Source of the DNA: Planctomycetota bacterium
Lineage (GTDB): Bacteria > Planctomycetota > UBA1135 > UBA2386
Reading direction: 5' to 3'
Assembly: GCA_016794425.1 (NCBI GenBank)
Contig: JAEUHR010000021.1
Span: forward strand, 59,099-123,098
DNA: 64,000 nt
Shown: positions 8,712 through 16,133 of the stretch, one piece after another
How the letters are laid out: each line of letters begins with the position of its first letter
Numbering within the stretch: position 1 is the first letter of the stretch
Position numbers and translations under genes: made by a program
The notes under the pieces: generated by a model
What the model was told of the DNA's origin: nothing
Database searches by the model: none
What the model saw: the letters and a program-made list of their open reading frames with translations, nothing else

Positions 8712-11249
8712 GTGGCCTCGACGCCGCACACGGACGCCGGCGATCCGTCGTCGGACGCGTTCCACGAGGCGCTCGGTGACTACCTGACCCGCCTCGAACG
8801 CGACGGCAGCGGCGCGCTCGAGCAGTTCCGGCAGCGCCACCCCGAGTTCGCCGAGCGGCTCGGGCGGCAGCTCGACTGGCTGGCGCAGCATCTGGCGGAC
8901 CGCCGCGACGACCTGCCCGAACGGATCGGGCCGTACCGCGTGCTGCAGCGGCTCGGCCGCGGCGGCATGGGCGAAGTGTTCCTCGCCGAGCAGACGACGC
9001 CGTTCCGCCGGCCGGTCGCGGTCAAGGTGATCGCGCGCGGCCCGGCCGAAGCGGCGCGGTCGGCGCGGTTCGCGGCCGAGATCCAGCTGCTCGCATCGCT
9101 GAACCACGACGGCATCGCGCGGCTGTTCGAAGCCGGCAGCGACGCGGGCCGGCCGTACTTCACGATGGAGTACGTCCCCGGCAAGCCGATCACCGACTAC
9201 TGCACCGAGGAGCGGCTCGACCTCGCGGCGCGCCTGCGGCTGTTCGTGCGCGTCTGCCGCGCGGTCGAACACGCGCACCGCCAGGGCATCCTGCACCGCG
9301 ACCTGAAGCCGTCGAACGTGCTGGTGTTCGGGCCGCGCACCGATCCGACCGTCAAGGTGATCGACTTCGGCCTCGCCAAGCTGCTGACGGTCGAGCCGCG
9401 GGCGCCGGGCCCGCTGACCGAGTCGGGCCAGCTGGTCGGCACGCCGGACTACATGAGCCCCGAGCAGGTCGGTACAGCGCCGCAGCGTCCGGTCGACACG
9501 CGCAGCGACGTCTATTCGCTCGGCGTCGTGCTCTACGAGCTGCTGACCGGCGTGCTGCCGCTGTCGCTGTGGCAGGCGCGCGGCCTCGACCTGCCGGCGC
9601 TGCTGCACGCGATCCGCGAGCGGCAGCCGTCGTCGCCGAGCGTGCGCGTCGAAGAGGGGCTCGCCGACATCGCCAGGTCGCCGCTGCCGCCCGGCACGAT
9701 GTCGCCGCGCCGGCTGCGTCGGCTGCTGGCCGGCGACCTCGACGCGATCGTGATGAAGGCGCTCGCGAAGGACATGGACGCGCGGTACGGCGGCGTCGCG
9801 CAGCTCGCCGACGACGTCGTGCGGCACCTCGAGCGCCGGCCGGTGCTGGCGCGTGCGCCGACGTGGCGCTATCTGCTCGGCACGTTCGTGCGCCGCCACC
9901 GGCTCGCGGTCGGCTTCGCGGCTGTGCTGCTGGTGGTCTCGTTCGGGTTCCTGATCACGTTGAACGTGCTCTCGCAGCGCAGCATCCGCAATCTCGAGCG
10001 CGCGGAGCTGTTCGGCCTCGTGCACTACCTCTACCAGCTGCGGCAGCGCGACGAGGTGCCGCCGCCGGCCCGGGCTGCAGCGCTGCCGGCGCTGCAGGCC
10101 TGGCTCGACGAGTTCGACTTCGTGCTGGCGCAGCGGGACCGGATGCGCGCGTTCGTCCTGGCACCGGCGGTCGCGACGACGCCGGCGCCGAACGGCGGCT
10201 GGACGACCGGCGAACAGGCCCAGGCCGCGCTGCGCGAATCGCTGGTGCAGGCGCTGGCTGTGCTGGACGCGATGACGGCGCCGGCCGGCGAACGCAACCG
10301 GATGCTGGCGCGCATCGACTGGGCGCAGCGCGTCGACGGCGCGACGGTCGAAGCGCACCGCGCCGCCTGGGACCGCGCGCGACTCGAACTGGCGCAGGAT
10401 GCGCGGTTCGCCGGGTTCGAGCTGGTGCCGCAACCGGGGCTGGTGCCGCTCGGCAGCGACCCGGTCAGCGGTCTGCAGGAGTTCGCGCTGCCGCTGCCGG
10501 GTCTCGAGGTGCCGACGCGCGGCCCCGGCGGGCTCGGGTCCGGCGCGAATGGCTGTCCGGTGTTCGTGCTGCTGCCCGGTGGCACCGTCACGGTCGGCTC
10601 GCAGAACGACGCCCCCGACGCCAGCCGCTACGACGCCGGCCGCCGCCCGTTCGAGCCCGATCTGGACGAGGTCGCGCTCGAGCCGTTCTTCGCCGGCAAG
10701 CACGAGCTGACCAACGCGCAGTGGGCGGCGATCGCGCCAGGGCGGCACGCGCCGCTCGAGGAGCTGGCCGGACCGCGGCAGCCCGCCGTCGAGGTCACCG
10801 ACGCGTCGATGCTGCATGCGCTGCTCGCGTGGGGCATGCGGCTGCCGATCGACGCGGAGTGGGAGTACCTCGCCCGCGGGGGCACCGACACACCGTGGTG
10901 GTGCGGCGCTGCGGCCGCGTGTCTGCAGTCGTGCGCCAACCTGCACGACGGCGCGGTCACCGCGGCCCGCATCGGCGGCGAAGGCGAAGCGGTGCCGTGG
11001 TCGGACGGCTTCGCGGTCACCGCACCGGTCGGTTCGTTCGCGGCGAACGGCTTCGGCCTGTTCGACGTGCACGGCAACGCGAACGAAGTGGTCGTGCGCG
11101 TGGCGGACGATGGTGTGGAGGAGTTGGACCTGCGCGGCGGCAGCTGGCACCAGGGTGCCGGCGCGGCGCGCGTCACGAGTCGGGTGTGGTGGGACGGTCG
11201 GGCGTTGCCGTCGATCGGCTGCCGGCCGGTGGTGTCGCTGCGGCGGTGA
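8712..11249 (+). CDS. Transmembrane Ser/Thr protein kinase with C-terminal sulfatase-modifying-factor-like domain
   Basis: About 845 residues, starting at a GTG 3 bp after the previous stop. Kinase domain at ~72-370: Gly loop G-R-G-G-M-G (82-87), Lys105 in VAVKV, catalytic H-R-D-L-K-P-S-N (Asp197), D-F-G (Asp218) and GTPDYMSPEQ. One transmembrane helix at ~395-418 separates the cytoplasmic kinase from an extracytoplasmic part. From ~617 to the end is an FGE/SUMF1-type fold (LPGGTVTVGS, KHELTNAQW, WEYLARGG, VHGNANE, LRGGSW). The formylglycine-generating-enzyme active-site cysteine context is not seen, so this end is more likely a sensor or binding domain than an enzyme. Kinase-FGE fusions of this type are known in planctomycetes. 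Confidence 0.92.
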   Translation: MASTPHTDAGDPSSDAFHEALGDYLTRLERDGSGALEQFRQRHPEFAERLGRQLDWLAQHLADRRDDLPERIGPYRVLQRLGRGGMGEVFLAEQTTPFRRPVAVKVIARGPAEAARSARFAAEIQLLASLNHDGIARLFEAGSDAGRPYFTMEYVPGKPITDYCTEERLDLAARLRLFVRVCRAVEHAHRQGILHRDLKPSNVLVFGPRTDPTVKVIDFGLAKLLTVEPRAPGPLTESGQLVGTPDYMSPEQVGTAPQRPVDTRSDVYSLGVVLYELLTGVLPLSLWQARGLDLPALLHAIRERQPSSPSVRVEEGLADIARSPLPPGTMSPRRLRRLLAGDLDAIVMKALAKDMDARYGGVAQLADDVVRHLERRPVLARAPTWRYLLGTFVRRHRLAVGFAAVLLVVSFGFLITLNVLSQRSIRNLERAELFGLVHYLYQLRQRDEVPPPARAAALPALQAWLDEFDFVLAQRDRMRAFVLAPAVATTPAPNGGWTTGEQAQAALRESLVQALAVLDAMTAPAGERNRMLARIDWAQRVDGATVEAHRAAWDRARLELAQDARFAGFELVPQPGLVPLGSDPVSGLQEFALPLPGLEVPTRGPGGLGSGANGCPVFVLLPGGTVTVGSQNDAPDASRYDAGRRPFEPDLDEVALEPFFAGKHELTNAQWAAIAPGRHAPLEELAGPRQPAVEVTDASMLHALLAWGMRLPIDAEWEYLARGGTDTPWWCGAAAACLQSCANLHDGAVTAARIGGEGEAVPWSDGFAVTAPVGSFAANGFGLFDVHGNANEVVVRVADDGVEELDLRGGSWHQGAGAARVTSRVWWDGRALPSIGCRPVVSLRR

Positions 11250-11571
11250 GGGCTGCGCTCGAAGTGTCACGCTGCTCCGCGCGTCTTCTGTTGAGCCAGT
11301 CGCAGCAGGCTGATGACTTCGGTGGCTTCCGGGGACGCCATGGATGCCTGGCCAACGTCTTTGCTCATCAGCCGCGAGCGCCGCTGCGGCGCTCGTCGGC
11401 TCATGAACTTGTTGGCCGTCGCTCCGATGCCCGCACATCGGGCAACCAGGGGCCAGCCCTCTGGCAAGACAGAAAGGCAGAGACCGGGACCACGAACATA
11501 GGTGTCACAAATGGGTCCACGTGAAGCCGTAGCGGAGCGCCCACCTGTTACAGCAAGCATTGGAGGCCCAA
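11250..11571. other. Gene-poor left edge of the low-G+C island, with a short orphan ORF
   Basis: This 322-bp stretch follows the kinase gene and has lower G+C than the kinase gene. It holds the attC-like palindrome (listed separately). On the minus strand, a 24-codon ORF (11267-11341) starts 8 nt beyond the palindrome with Met-Ala-Ser-Pro-Glu-Ala-Thr-Glu and stops after only 24 residues; this looks like the first codons of a cassette gene cut off by insertion or deletion. The minus frame is also open through the palindrome, but the resulting peptide has no family character. No other gene is seen. Confidence 0.4.
11350..11417 (-). repeat. attC-like recombination site (integron cassette type)
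   Basis: Read on the minus strand, a 68-bp imperfect palindrome begins GGCCAACAAGTTCATGAGCC and ends GATGAGCAAAGACGTTGGCC. The outer arms GGCCAAC/GTTGGCC pair perfectly, the inner arms pair around an AGCCG core with one extrahelical base, and the tip is GCGCCGC-AGCGGCGC. Length, the AAC/GTT ends, the A-G-C-C-G inner core and the unpaired base match known attC sites, and the left arm resembles the aadA-type attC. The orientation matches the minus-strand genes, as if it closed a cassette. The RYYYAAC consensus is met except for one position. Confidence 0.6.
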
Positions 11572-12402
11572 CTATGCGAGCGGTGTGGCCGCGTCTCCAT
11601 CACGCGCCTTTCGGTAATCGACAACCAAGGTCCCAAGCATCATCGTGGAAACCAATGCTACACTGAGCATTCGACTCAATATCATGAGCATGTCGAAGGC
11701 AATGGACATTGAGCCGTTTGCCCAAGCAATATTCTGGGCCACTTGGACACCGCTGAAGAGCAATACCATTATAAGCGTGGAGCGCATGATCCAAACCGAC
11801 TTGTCTAACCGCCACCGTGCGCTGAGTGCGGGGACTCCAATCGCCAGAAATGTCATCGCTGAAACGATATACGCGATAGACCACGCGTCACCCATATCTG
11901 ATACCCATATTCCGCGTAGCACCATGGCGATGTAGAAAAACAGCAAGAGGGGGGCCAAAAAAATCCAAAGCAGCATGGTCTGCAAGATGCGCGTCCGCCT
12001 CCTTGAATGCTCCGATAGCCCGGCTTCCAGGAGCCACAGGCGAGTCACATAGTAAAGCCCTATTCCTAGGAATAGGATGGCCAAGAACAACACCATGGCC
12101 AGGAGATGGACCGGACTGAGCCACGACGCAAACTCGCCACGGGTCTTCTGGATCGCGGCCTCATTAAGCCGCGACATGAATGCGAGACACACAAACGCAT
12201 ACAGAGACAGCGCTGAAGAGAAGAGGAAGCAGAACGGCCCCATAACCCTGAGGCTCTTGCCTGGCTCCTGAGACCTGTCGACCTTGTCGATCGTGCGTGT
12301 CACCAGGAACGTAAAAGCCGTCAGGCTGAAGCCAACGAGTGGACCAGCAAGGGTTAGCATCCCCTTTAGGAGGCTGATGAGTGTCGCAAATTGAGGATCC
12401 AT
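11572..12402 (-). CDS. Polytopic membrane protein of unknown function (island gene)
   Basis: About 276 residues with 6-7 hydrophobic helices (roughly 10-35, 50-75, 95-118, 140-165, 175-197, 205-226, 235-260) and short charged loops (SEHSRRRTR near 130; a basic K-A-R near the C-terminus). No enzymatic motif. Base composition and codon use (many AT-ending codons, for example ATA and TTA) differ sharply from the neighbouring 70% G+C genes, which indicates transfer. Its ATG lies only 4 bp from a GTTAAC core in a candidate second recombination site, as is typical of the first gene in an integron cassette. It follows the HEPN gene by about 105 bp on the same strand. Function unknown. Confidence 0.75.
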   Translation of the reverse strand: MDPQFATLISLLKGMLTLAGPLVGFSLTAFTFLVTRTIDKVDRSQEPGKSLRVMGPFCFLFSSALSLYAFVCLAFMSRLNEAAIQKTRGEFASWLSPVHLLAMVLFLAILFLGIGLYYVTRLWLLEAGLSEHSRRRTRILQTMLLWIFLAPLLLFFYIAMVLRGIWVSDMGDAWSIAYIVSAMTFLAIGVPALSARWRLDKSVWIMRSTLIMVLLFSGVQVAQNIAWANGSMSIAFDMLMILSRMLSVALVSTMMLGTLVVDYRKARDGDAATPLA

Positions 12403-12404
12403 GT

Positions 12405-12485
12405 CGTTAACGCTTAAGTCAATGTTTGCGCAATCTTAAGTGCGCACAACCCGCACGGCCGGATGCGCGGTCAAGGACGTTGGCC
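12405..12485. repeat. Possible degenerate recombination site between the HEPN and membrane-protein genes
   Basis: The gap between the two genes contains GTTAAC at 12406-12411 and GTTGGCC at 12479-12485, about 80 bp apart, with an internal TGCGCA ... TGCGCA pair and CTTAAG repeats. The plus-strand sequence GGTCAAGGACGTTGGCCGG resembles, in inverted orientation, the sequence at 13788-13810. This could be a degenerate attC in either orientation, or one arm of an inverted repeat pair that brackets the DUF5343-HEPN block. Pairing is weak, so the assignment is tentative. Confidence 0.3.
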
Positions 12486-12507
12486 GGCGGTCGAGCTGGC
12501 AAGCAGA

Positions 12508-13077
12508 CTACCCGCCGACTTGCCGGGTCCAGTCACGGATATTCATGGCAACGCGCTCGACATCGGCCAACGTGAGCTGGCCGCTGTGCATTATGACATT
12601 CCGCGATCGCGTTAACGACCGAAAGATCTCGCGTGCCCACTCGACGGTAGGCACCATGTCTTGGAAGTGGGCGTGGTTGTTCTGGATTATCACGGCAAGA
12701 TCTTCCAACTGCACATAGGCGAGCGGCGAAGAGCCTCGCGAACCATGCCAGCGAATCTGCTCCTCGTCCCTCTTGCGCCTCTCGGCGCCTTCCTTGATCG
12801 ACGATGAAACTGCGGTATCCCACCAAGCGGCCCCGGTCTTCTCAAGGAGTCGCCCTTCGATGAAGATCCGAACACTGTTCTCGAACGCCGCGATAGCCGT
12901 GTACACCCACGCCATCTTACGTGCCACGGCGACCAGGGCATCGTCGATTGCCTCCAGAGGCAGTCGACGCTGAATATCATGATCCGGCTGCTTGCCCTCC
13001 GCCTCCCGTCCTGGAAGGTGCTGCCGCACAGCCTCGTCTGCGAGAACACCACGATAGACGAACGAGTAGATGTCCAT
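12508..13077 (-). CDS. Swt1-family HEPN-domain protein, putative ribonuclease toxin/defence effector
   Basis: 189 residues. The N-terminus (MDIYSFVYRGVL), the VYTAIAAFENSVR helix, the TGAAWWDTAVSSSI region and the C-terminal block SRNVIMHSG...RDWTRQVG match my recollection of Swt1-type HEPN proteins. The HEPN catalytic motif Rx4H is intact (R159-NVIM-H164); in this superfamily it supports metal-independent RNA cleavage. HEPN proteins are recurrent toxins or effectors in antiphage and toxin-antitoxin loci. It is the third gene of a minus-strand unit: DUF5343 gene, 36-codon ORF, then this ATG 6 nt later. Codon use is foreign to the host. RNase activity is inferred from the motif, not shown. Confidence 0.85.
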   Translation of the reverse strand: MDIYSFVYRGVLADEAVRQHLPGREAEGKQPDHDIQRRLPLEAIDDALVAVARKMAWVYTAIAAFENSVRIFIEGRLLEKTGAAWWDTAVSSSIKEGAERRKRDEEQIRWHGSRGSSPLAYVQLEDLAVIIQNNHAHFQDMVPTVEWAREIFRSLTRSRNVIMHSGQLTLADVERVAMNIRDWTRQVGG

Positions 13078-13083
13078 GACTGG

Positions 13084-13194
13084 TCAGCGAAGCAGATGCG
13101 CTCGCACGCTGCGGAAGATCGCATCGTAAACCGCTTGGTCACGAACAGAGGGCAGGACGATTTCAATCCTGTAGACCAGTGACGGTGGACTCAC
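13084..13194 (-). CDS. 36-aa ORF between DUF5343 and HEPN genes
   Basis: A GTG at 13192-13194 overlaps the TGA of the DUF5343 gene (GTGA), and the ORF runs 36 codons to a TGA at 13084-13086, 6 nt before the HEPN ATG. The GTGA overlap and the tight spacing on both sides are what translational coupling looks like. The peptide begins MSPPSLVYRIEIVLPSV and ends with a basic amphipathic helix (AIFRSVRAHLLR). It fills what would otherwise be an unexplained 113-bp gap in the unit. It could be a small partner or antitoxin, a remnant of a longer gene, or a coupling leader. No family recognised. Confidence 0.5.
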   Translation of the reverse strand: MSPPSLVYRIEIVLPSVRDQAVYDAIFRSVRAHLLR

Positions 13195-13760
13195 GCTGAG
13201 ACTGCCGCGTCGTCTTTCGACACCAGAAGCTCGGGAGTCACCGGCACATCATCCTGATCCGTATTGGCGCCAACGCCTTCCTCCTCTGAGGCATCTAGCG
13301 GCTTCGGGATCGCGTCGCCCGGAGGAGCGGAGGCTCCCGCGAAGTCGGCGAGCTTCACGAGCTCAACGAAGGTCTTCGCCATATTCTGCAGCACAGCTGG
13401 CGACAGCTTCCCTTCCCCGAGGCTCTTGAGCTTTCCCGTCAGTTGCTCACGGGAGAAGGTATGAGCGTTCTTGTTAATACGGAACAGATCGGCATAGGCA
13501 TCCCGCACTCCCTCTGCGAGGACGCGCCTAGATTCCTCGTCATCTAGAAACGCATGATACCGGGCAGTTGGCTTTCCCGACTCATCGAGGAACTTCATCG
13601 CCTTGAGCAGAGGCAGAAACAGTCGATCGTTCGTGCTCTTGAAGCCAAGCTCTTCGATAAACTTCAAGGCGACCTTCTCTGGCGCCTGCGCGTGACGCAG
13701 GGCCTCGAGGAATGGGCCCAGGTTCTTGATCGCGATTAGGTAAACGGGTTGTAGAGGCAT
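13191..13760 (-). CDS. DUF5343-family protein
   Basis: 189 residues. The region 1-115 fits DUF5343: a short N-terminus, K-N-L-G-P-F-L-E-A-L, helical winged-helix-like segments (FIEELGFKSTNDR, LLKAMKFLDESG), and RVLAEGVRDAYADLF. The remaining ~75 residues are acidic and probably disordered. AAGGA lies about 9 nt before the ATG. DUF5343 has no settled function; the winged-helix-like pattern suggests DNA or protein binding, and in my recollection it is found beside Swt1-HEPN genes in variable genome regions. It is the first gene of the unit, so it may be an antitoxin, sensor or regulator for the HEPN protein (inference). Confidence 0.82.
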   Translation of the reverse strand: MPLQPVYLIAIKNLGPFLEALRHAQAPEKVALKFIEELGFKSTNDRLFLPLLKAMKFLDESGKPTARYHAFLDDEESRRVLAEGVRDAYADLFRINKNAHTFSREQLTGKLKSLGEGKLSPAVLQNMAKTFVELVKLADFAGASAPPGDAIPKPLDASEEEGVGANTDQDDVPVTPELLVSKDDAAVSA

Positions 13761-13787
13761 TGCATTCCTTCAACGACGATCTCGACC

Positions 13788-13810
13788 GGCCAACGTCTAC
13801 TTGAGCCGCC
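13788..13810 (-). repeat. Half attC-like sequence at the right edge of the island
   Basis: On the minus strand this reads GGCGGCTCAAG-TAGACGTTGGCC, the same design as the right arm of the palindrome at 11350-11417 (CGGCTGATGAGCAAAGACGTTGGCC). No matching left arm is found further upstream, so it could be an attI-like point, a truncated attC, or a scar. Beyond it lies a C-rich, gene-free stretch to 13925 that returns to host composition, so this is a natural boundary of the island. The DUF5343 start codon is about 30 nt inside. Confidence 0.4.
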
Positions 13811-13925
13811 GGAACTTCCACGCCCCGCGGCCCTCCCCGCAGCCTATCGCGCGCATTCAACCCCGCAACCCCACCCAGCCACCCACCCACCATCCAGCCC
13901 ACCCCGCGCACTCCTACAGACCCAC

Positions 13926-15239
13926 CTACCCGCCGACCCCCCGCACCACCAACTCCGCCGACCGCGCCGCACCCTCCAGCGTCGCCGGCAATCCGGTCGC
14001 GGTCCAATCCCCGCAGCACCACAGGTTCGTCAGTCCCGCCGCCGGCCGGTCCGGCGCGAGACGCACAGCGACACCAGGAGCGGCAACGAAGGTCGCCAGC
14101 TGTTCTTTGCGGATGCGGACCGTCGCGGCGCGGCCGCCGGCCCAGCCGGGATAGTGGCGTTCGACCTGGCTGCGGGCGAGGTCGGCAATGGCGTCCACGG
14201 TCATGCCGTCGAACACGCGATTGCCGCCCGACAGCAGCGCGAAGCGGCGCACGTCGGCACCGGGCGTGCGCAAGACGAAGTGGAACGGGTCGCCGTCGAC
14301 CAGCGAGACCACCGGCCCGTCGACCGGCAGGTGCGGGGCGCCGCGCGCGGTCTCGAAGTAGGCCGACACGATCGGCGACGCCTGCAGCTGCGCGGCCGCG
14401 CCGAGCGCCGGCCACAGGTCGCGCGCGGCGAACCACGGCAGCGCGGCGACCACGACGTCGCGTTCGCCGACCGCGATGGGCTCGCCGTCGGCGACTTCGA
14501 GCAGGGTGACGCGCGCATCGGTGACCTGGCAGCGCACGACGCGCGCGCCGCAGCGCACGTCGACGCCGTCGGCCAGCAGCGTGCGCAGCGCCGGTTCGCC
14601 GACGATCTCGCCCCACGGCCGCTTCGGCAGCCAGAACGCCGCATCGGCGGCACTGCCCGAGAACGCGATGCGCAGCGTCGCCAGGAAGTCGCGCGCCGAG
14701 GCGAGTTCGGGTTCGACGTTCATGATCGCGCGGCACAGCGGCCGCCACAGCCACGCGTCGGGCTCGCCGTGCTGACCGCGTCGCCGGAACCAGTCCGCGA
14801 GCGACCATTCCGGCGGCGTGCGGCCGAGCGTCGCCACCATGCCGCGCAGCGCGCGCAGCCGGCCCGCCCACGACAGCGGCAGCCGCAGCAGCGCCGGCGG
14901 CATCGCCAGCGGCACCGGCAGACGCGACAGCCGCAGCTGCGCGTGCCTGCCGCGCGCGTCGCGGGCCGCGAGCCGCAGCTTGGTGTCCTGCTCGAACGCG
15001 TGCTCGCTGCCGAGGCGGCGCAGCAGCGCGCGCATCGAGCGGTAGCAGCCGAGCATCACGTGCGGACCGTTGTCGAGCACCCAGCCGGTCGCCGGGTCCG
15101 GCGACGAGAACGCGCGGCCGCCGAGCCAGCGCCGCGACTCGAGCAGCGTCACCGAGAAACCGCGGTCGCGCAGCCCGAACGCCGCGACGATGCCGGCGAT
15201 GCCACCGCCGAGCACGAACGCGCGCCGCGGTGCCGTCAT
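13926..15239 (-). CDS. hpnE: Hydroxysqualene dehydroxylase HpnE
   Basis: About 437 residues. FAD/NAD-binding amine-oxidoreductase fold: G-G-G-I-A-G-I at the N-terminus, E-S-R-R-W-L-G-G-R-A after the first beta-alpha-beta unit, and the C-terminal W-C-C-G-D-W-T-A-T-G-L-P-A-T-L-E-G-A signature of phytoene-desaturase-like squalene-associated enzymes. HpnE reduces hydroxysqualene to squalene, the last of three steps from farnesyl diphosphate. The ATG overlaps the stop of hpnD (ATGA), so the genes are coupled. The family is well known beside hpnC and hpnD. Confidence 0.92.
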   Translation of the reverse strand: MTAPRRAFVLGGGIAGIVAAFGLRDRGFSVTLLESRRWLGGRAFSSPDPATGWVLDNGPHVMLGCYRSMRALLRRLGSEHAFEQDTKLRLAARDARGRHAQLRLSRLPVPLAMPPALLRLPLSWAGRLRALRGMVATLGRTPPEWSLADWFRRRGQHGEPDAWLWRPLCRAIMNVEPELASARDFLATLRIAFSGSAADAAFWLPKRPWGEIVGEPALRTLLADGVDVRCGARVVRCQVTDARVTLLEVADGEPIAVGERDVVVAALPWFAARDLWPALGAAAQLQASPIVSAYFETARGAPHLPVDGPVVSLVDGDPFHFVLRTPGADVRRFALLSGGNRVFDGMTVDAIADLARSQVERHYPGWAGGRAATVRIRKEQLATFVAAPGVAVRLAPDRPAAGLTNLWCCGDWTATGLPATLEGAARSAELVVRGVGG

Positions 15240-16132
15240 GCGCGCACTCCCGCCAGCACCTGCAGCGCGAGCCACAGCTTGCGCGGCCGGCCGACGCGCA
15301 CCTTCGGCCCGCGCACGCCGGCGGGGTCCGCCGCGAGCCGCCCGAGCAGTTCGGCGTAGACCGCCCCCATGATGCGCGCCGGCACCAGCGCCCGCCGCGA
15401 CCTTCGCGGCAGCTGCCGCAGCGCCGCGCGGGCGGCCGCGAACTCGGCCTCGGCGTGGTCGACCAGCCGCCGGCGCAGCCGCGCGACCGCCCCGTCGGGC
15501 GCGTGTGCCGCGTCGGGCCCCGCGCCGGTCAGCCAGCCCGGATCGACCGCGAGTTCGGCGAGCCAGGTGCGCGGCACGTAGACGCGCGCGACCAGTGCGT
15601 CGACGCGCAGATCGCGCAGGATGTTCGTCAGCTGCAGCGCGAGGCCGAGGTGTTCGGCGAACACGACGCCGACCGGCTCGCGCACGCCGAGCACCGGCAG
15701 GCAGGCGATGCCGACCGCCGACGCGACGCGGCGGCAGTAGAGCCGCAGTTCGGCCTCGTCGGCCGCGCCGCGCGGCTCGAGGTCCATCGCGACGCCGAGC
15801 AGCAGGTCGCCGAGCGGCGCCGGCGACAGCCCGAACCGCTGCATCGTCGCCTGCAGCGCCTGCCCGACCGGCGTGCACGCCGTTCCGCGCGCCGCGGCCG
15901 CCAGTTCCTGGCGCCAGAACTCGAGATGCCGCGCGCCGGTCGCCGGATCGGGCGCGTCGTCGACCGCGTCGTCGGCGACACGGCAGAACGCGTAGATCGC
16001 CGTCATGCCTTGGCGCCGGGCCTGGTCCAGGCACAGGAAGCCGGTCAGGAAGTTCGACCGCGACCGCGCCGCGATCTCTTCGGGCAGCAGAGCCGCGCCC
16101 GGCGGCGCGCCGTCCGACACCGCCGCGGCCAC
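15236..16132 (-). CDS. hpnD: Presqualene diphosphate synthase HpnD
   Basis: 298 residues, GTG start 1 bp after the hpnC stop. Trans-isoprenyl diphosphate synthase (squalene/phytoene synthase) family: the first Asp-rich motif is in YAFCRVADDAVDD (about residues 50-62) and the second in LTNILRDLRVD, both of which bind Mg-diphosphate. HpnD condenses two farnesyl diphosphates to presqualene diphosphate. Its position between hpnC and hpnE identifies it as HpnD rather than a phytoene synthase. Product squalene may feed hopanoid or sterol synthesis; no cyclase is present in the window. Confidence 0.92.
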   Translation of the reverse strand: MAAAVSDGAPPGAALLPEEIAARSRSNFLTGFLCLDQARRQGMTAIYAFCRVADDAVDDAPDPATGARHLEFWRQELAAAARGTACTPVGQALQATMQRFGLSPAPLGDLLLGVAMDLEPRGAADEAELRLYCRRVASAVGIACLPVLGVREPVGVVFAEHLGLALQLTNILRDLRVDALVARVYVPRTWLAELAVDPGWLTGAGPDAAHAPDGAVARLRRRLVDHAEAEFAAARAALRQLPRRSRRALVPARIMGAVYAELLGRLAADPAGVRGPKVRVGRPRKLWLALQVLAGVRA

Positions 16133-16133
16133 G

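Noticed and set aside
6672..11438. A 1588-codon minus-strand frame opposite the kinase and its upstream gene
   Set aside because: The translation is Arg/His/Gln-rich without domains, and the plus strand holds clear kinase and FGE-like motifs; this is an antisense shadow.
11267..11560. 97-codon minus-strand frame as a real gene at the island edge
   Set aside because: It reads straight through the attC-like palindrome and has no domain character; only the last 24 codons, starting after the palindrome, could be a truncated gene start.
13811..13925. C-rich tract (many CCCACCC units) as a possible CRISPR or repeat array
   Set aside because: No regular repeat-spacer structure; it is a short C-rich intergenic sequence at the island edge.
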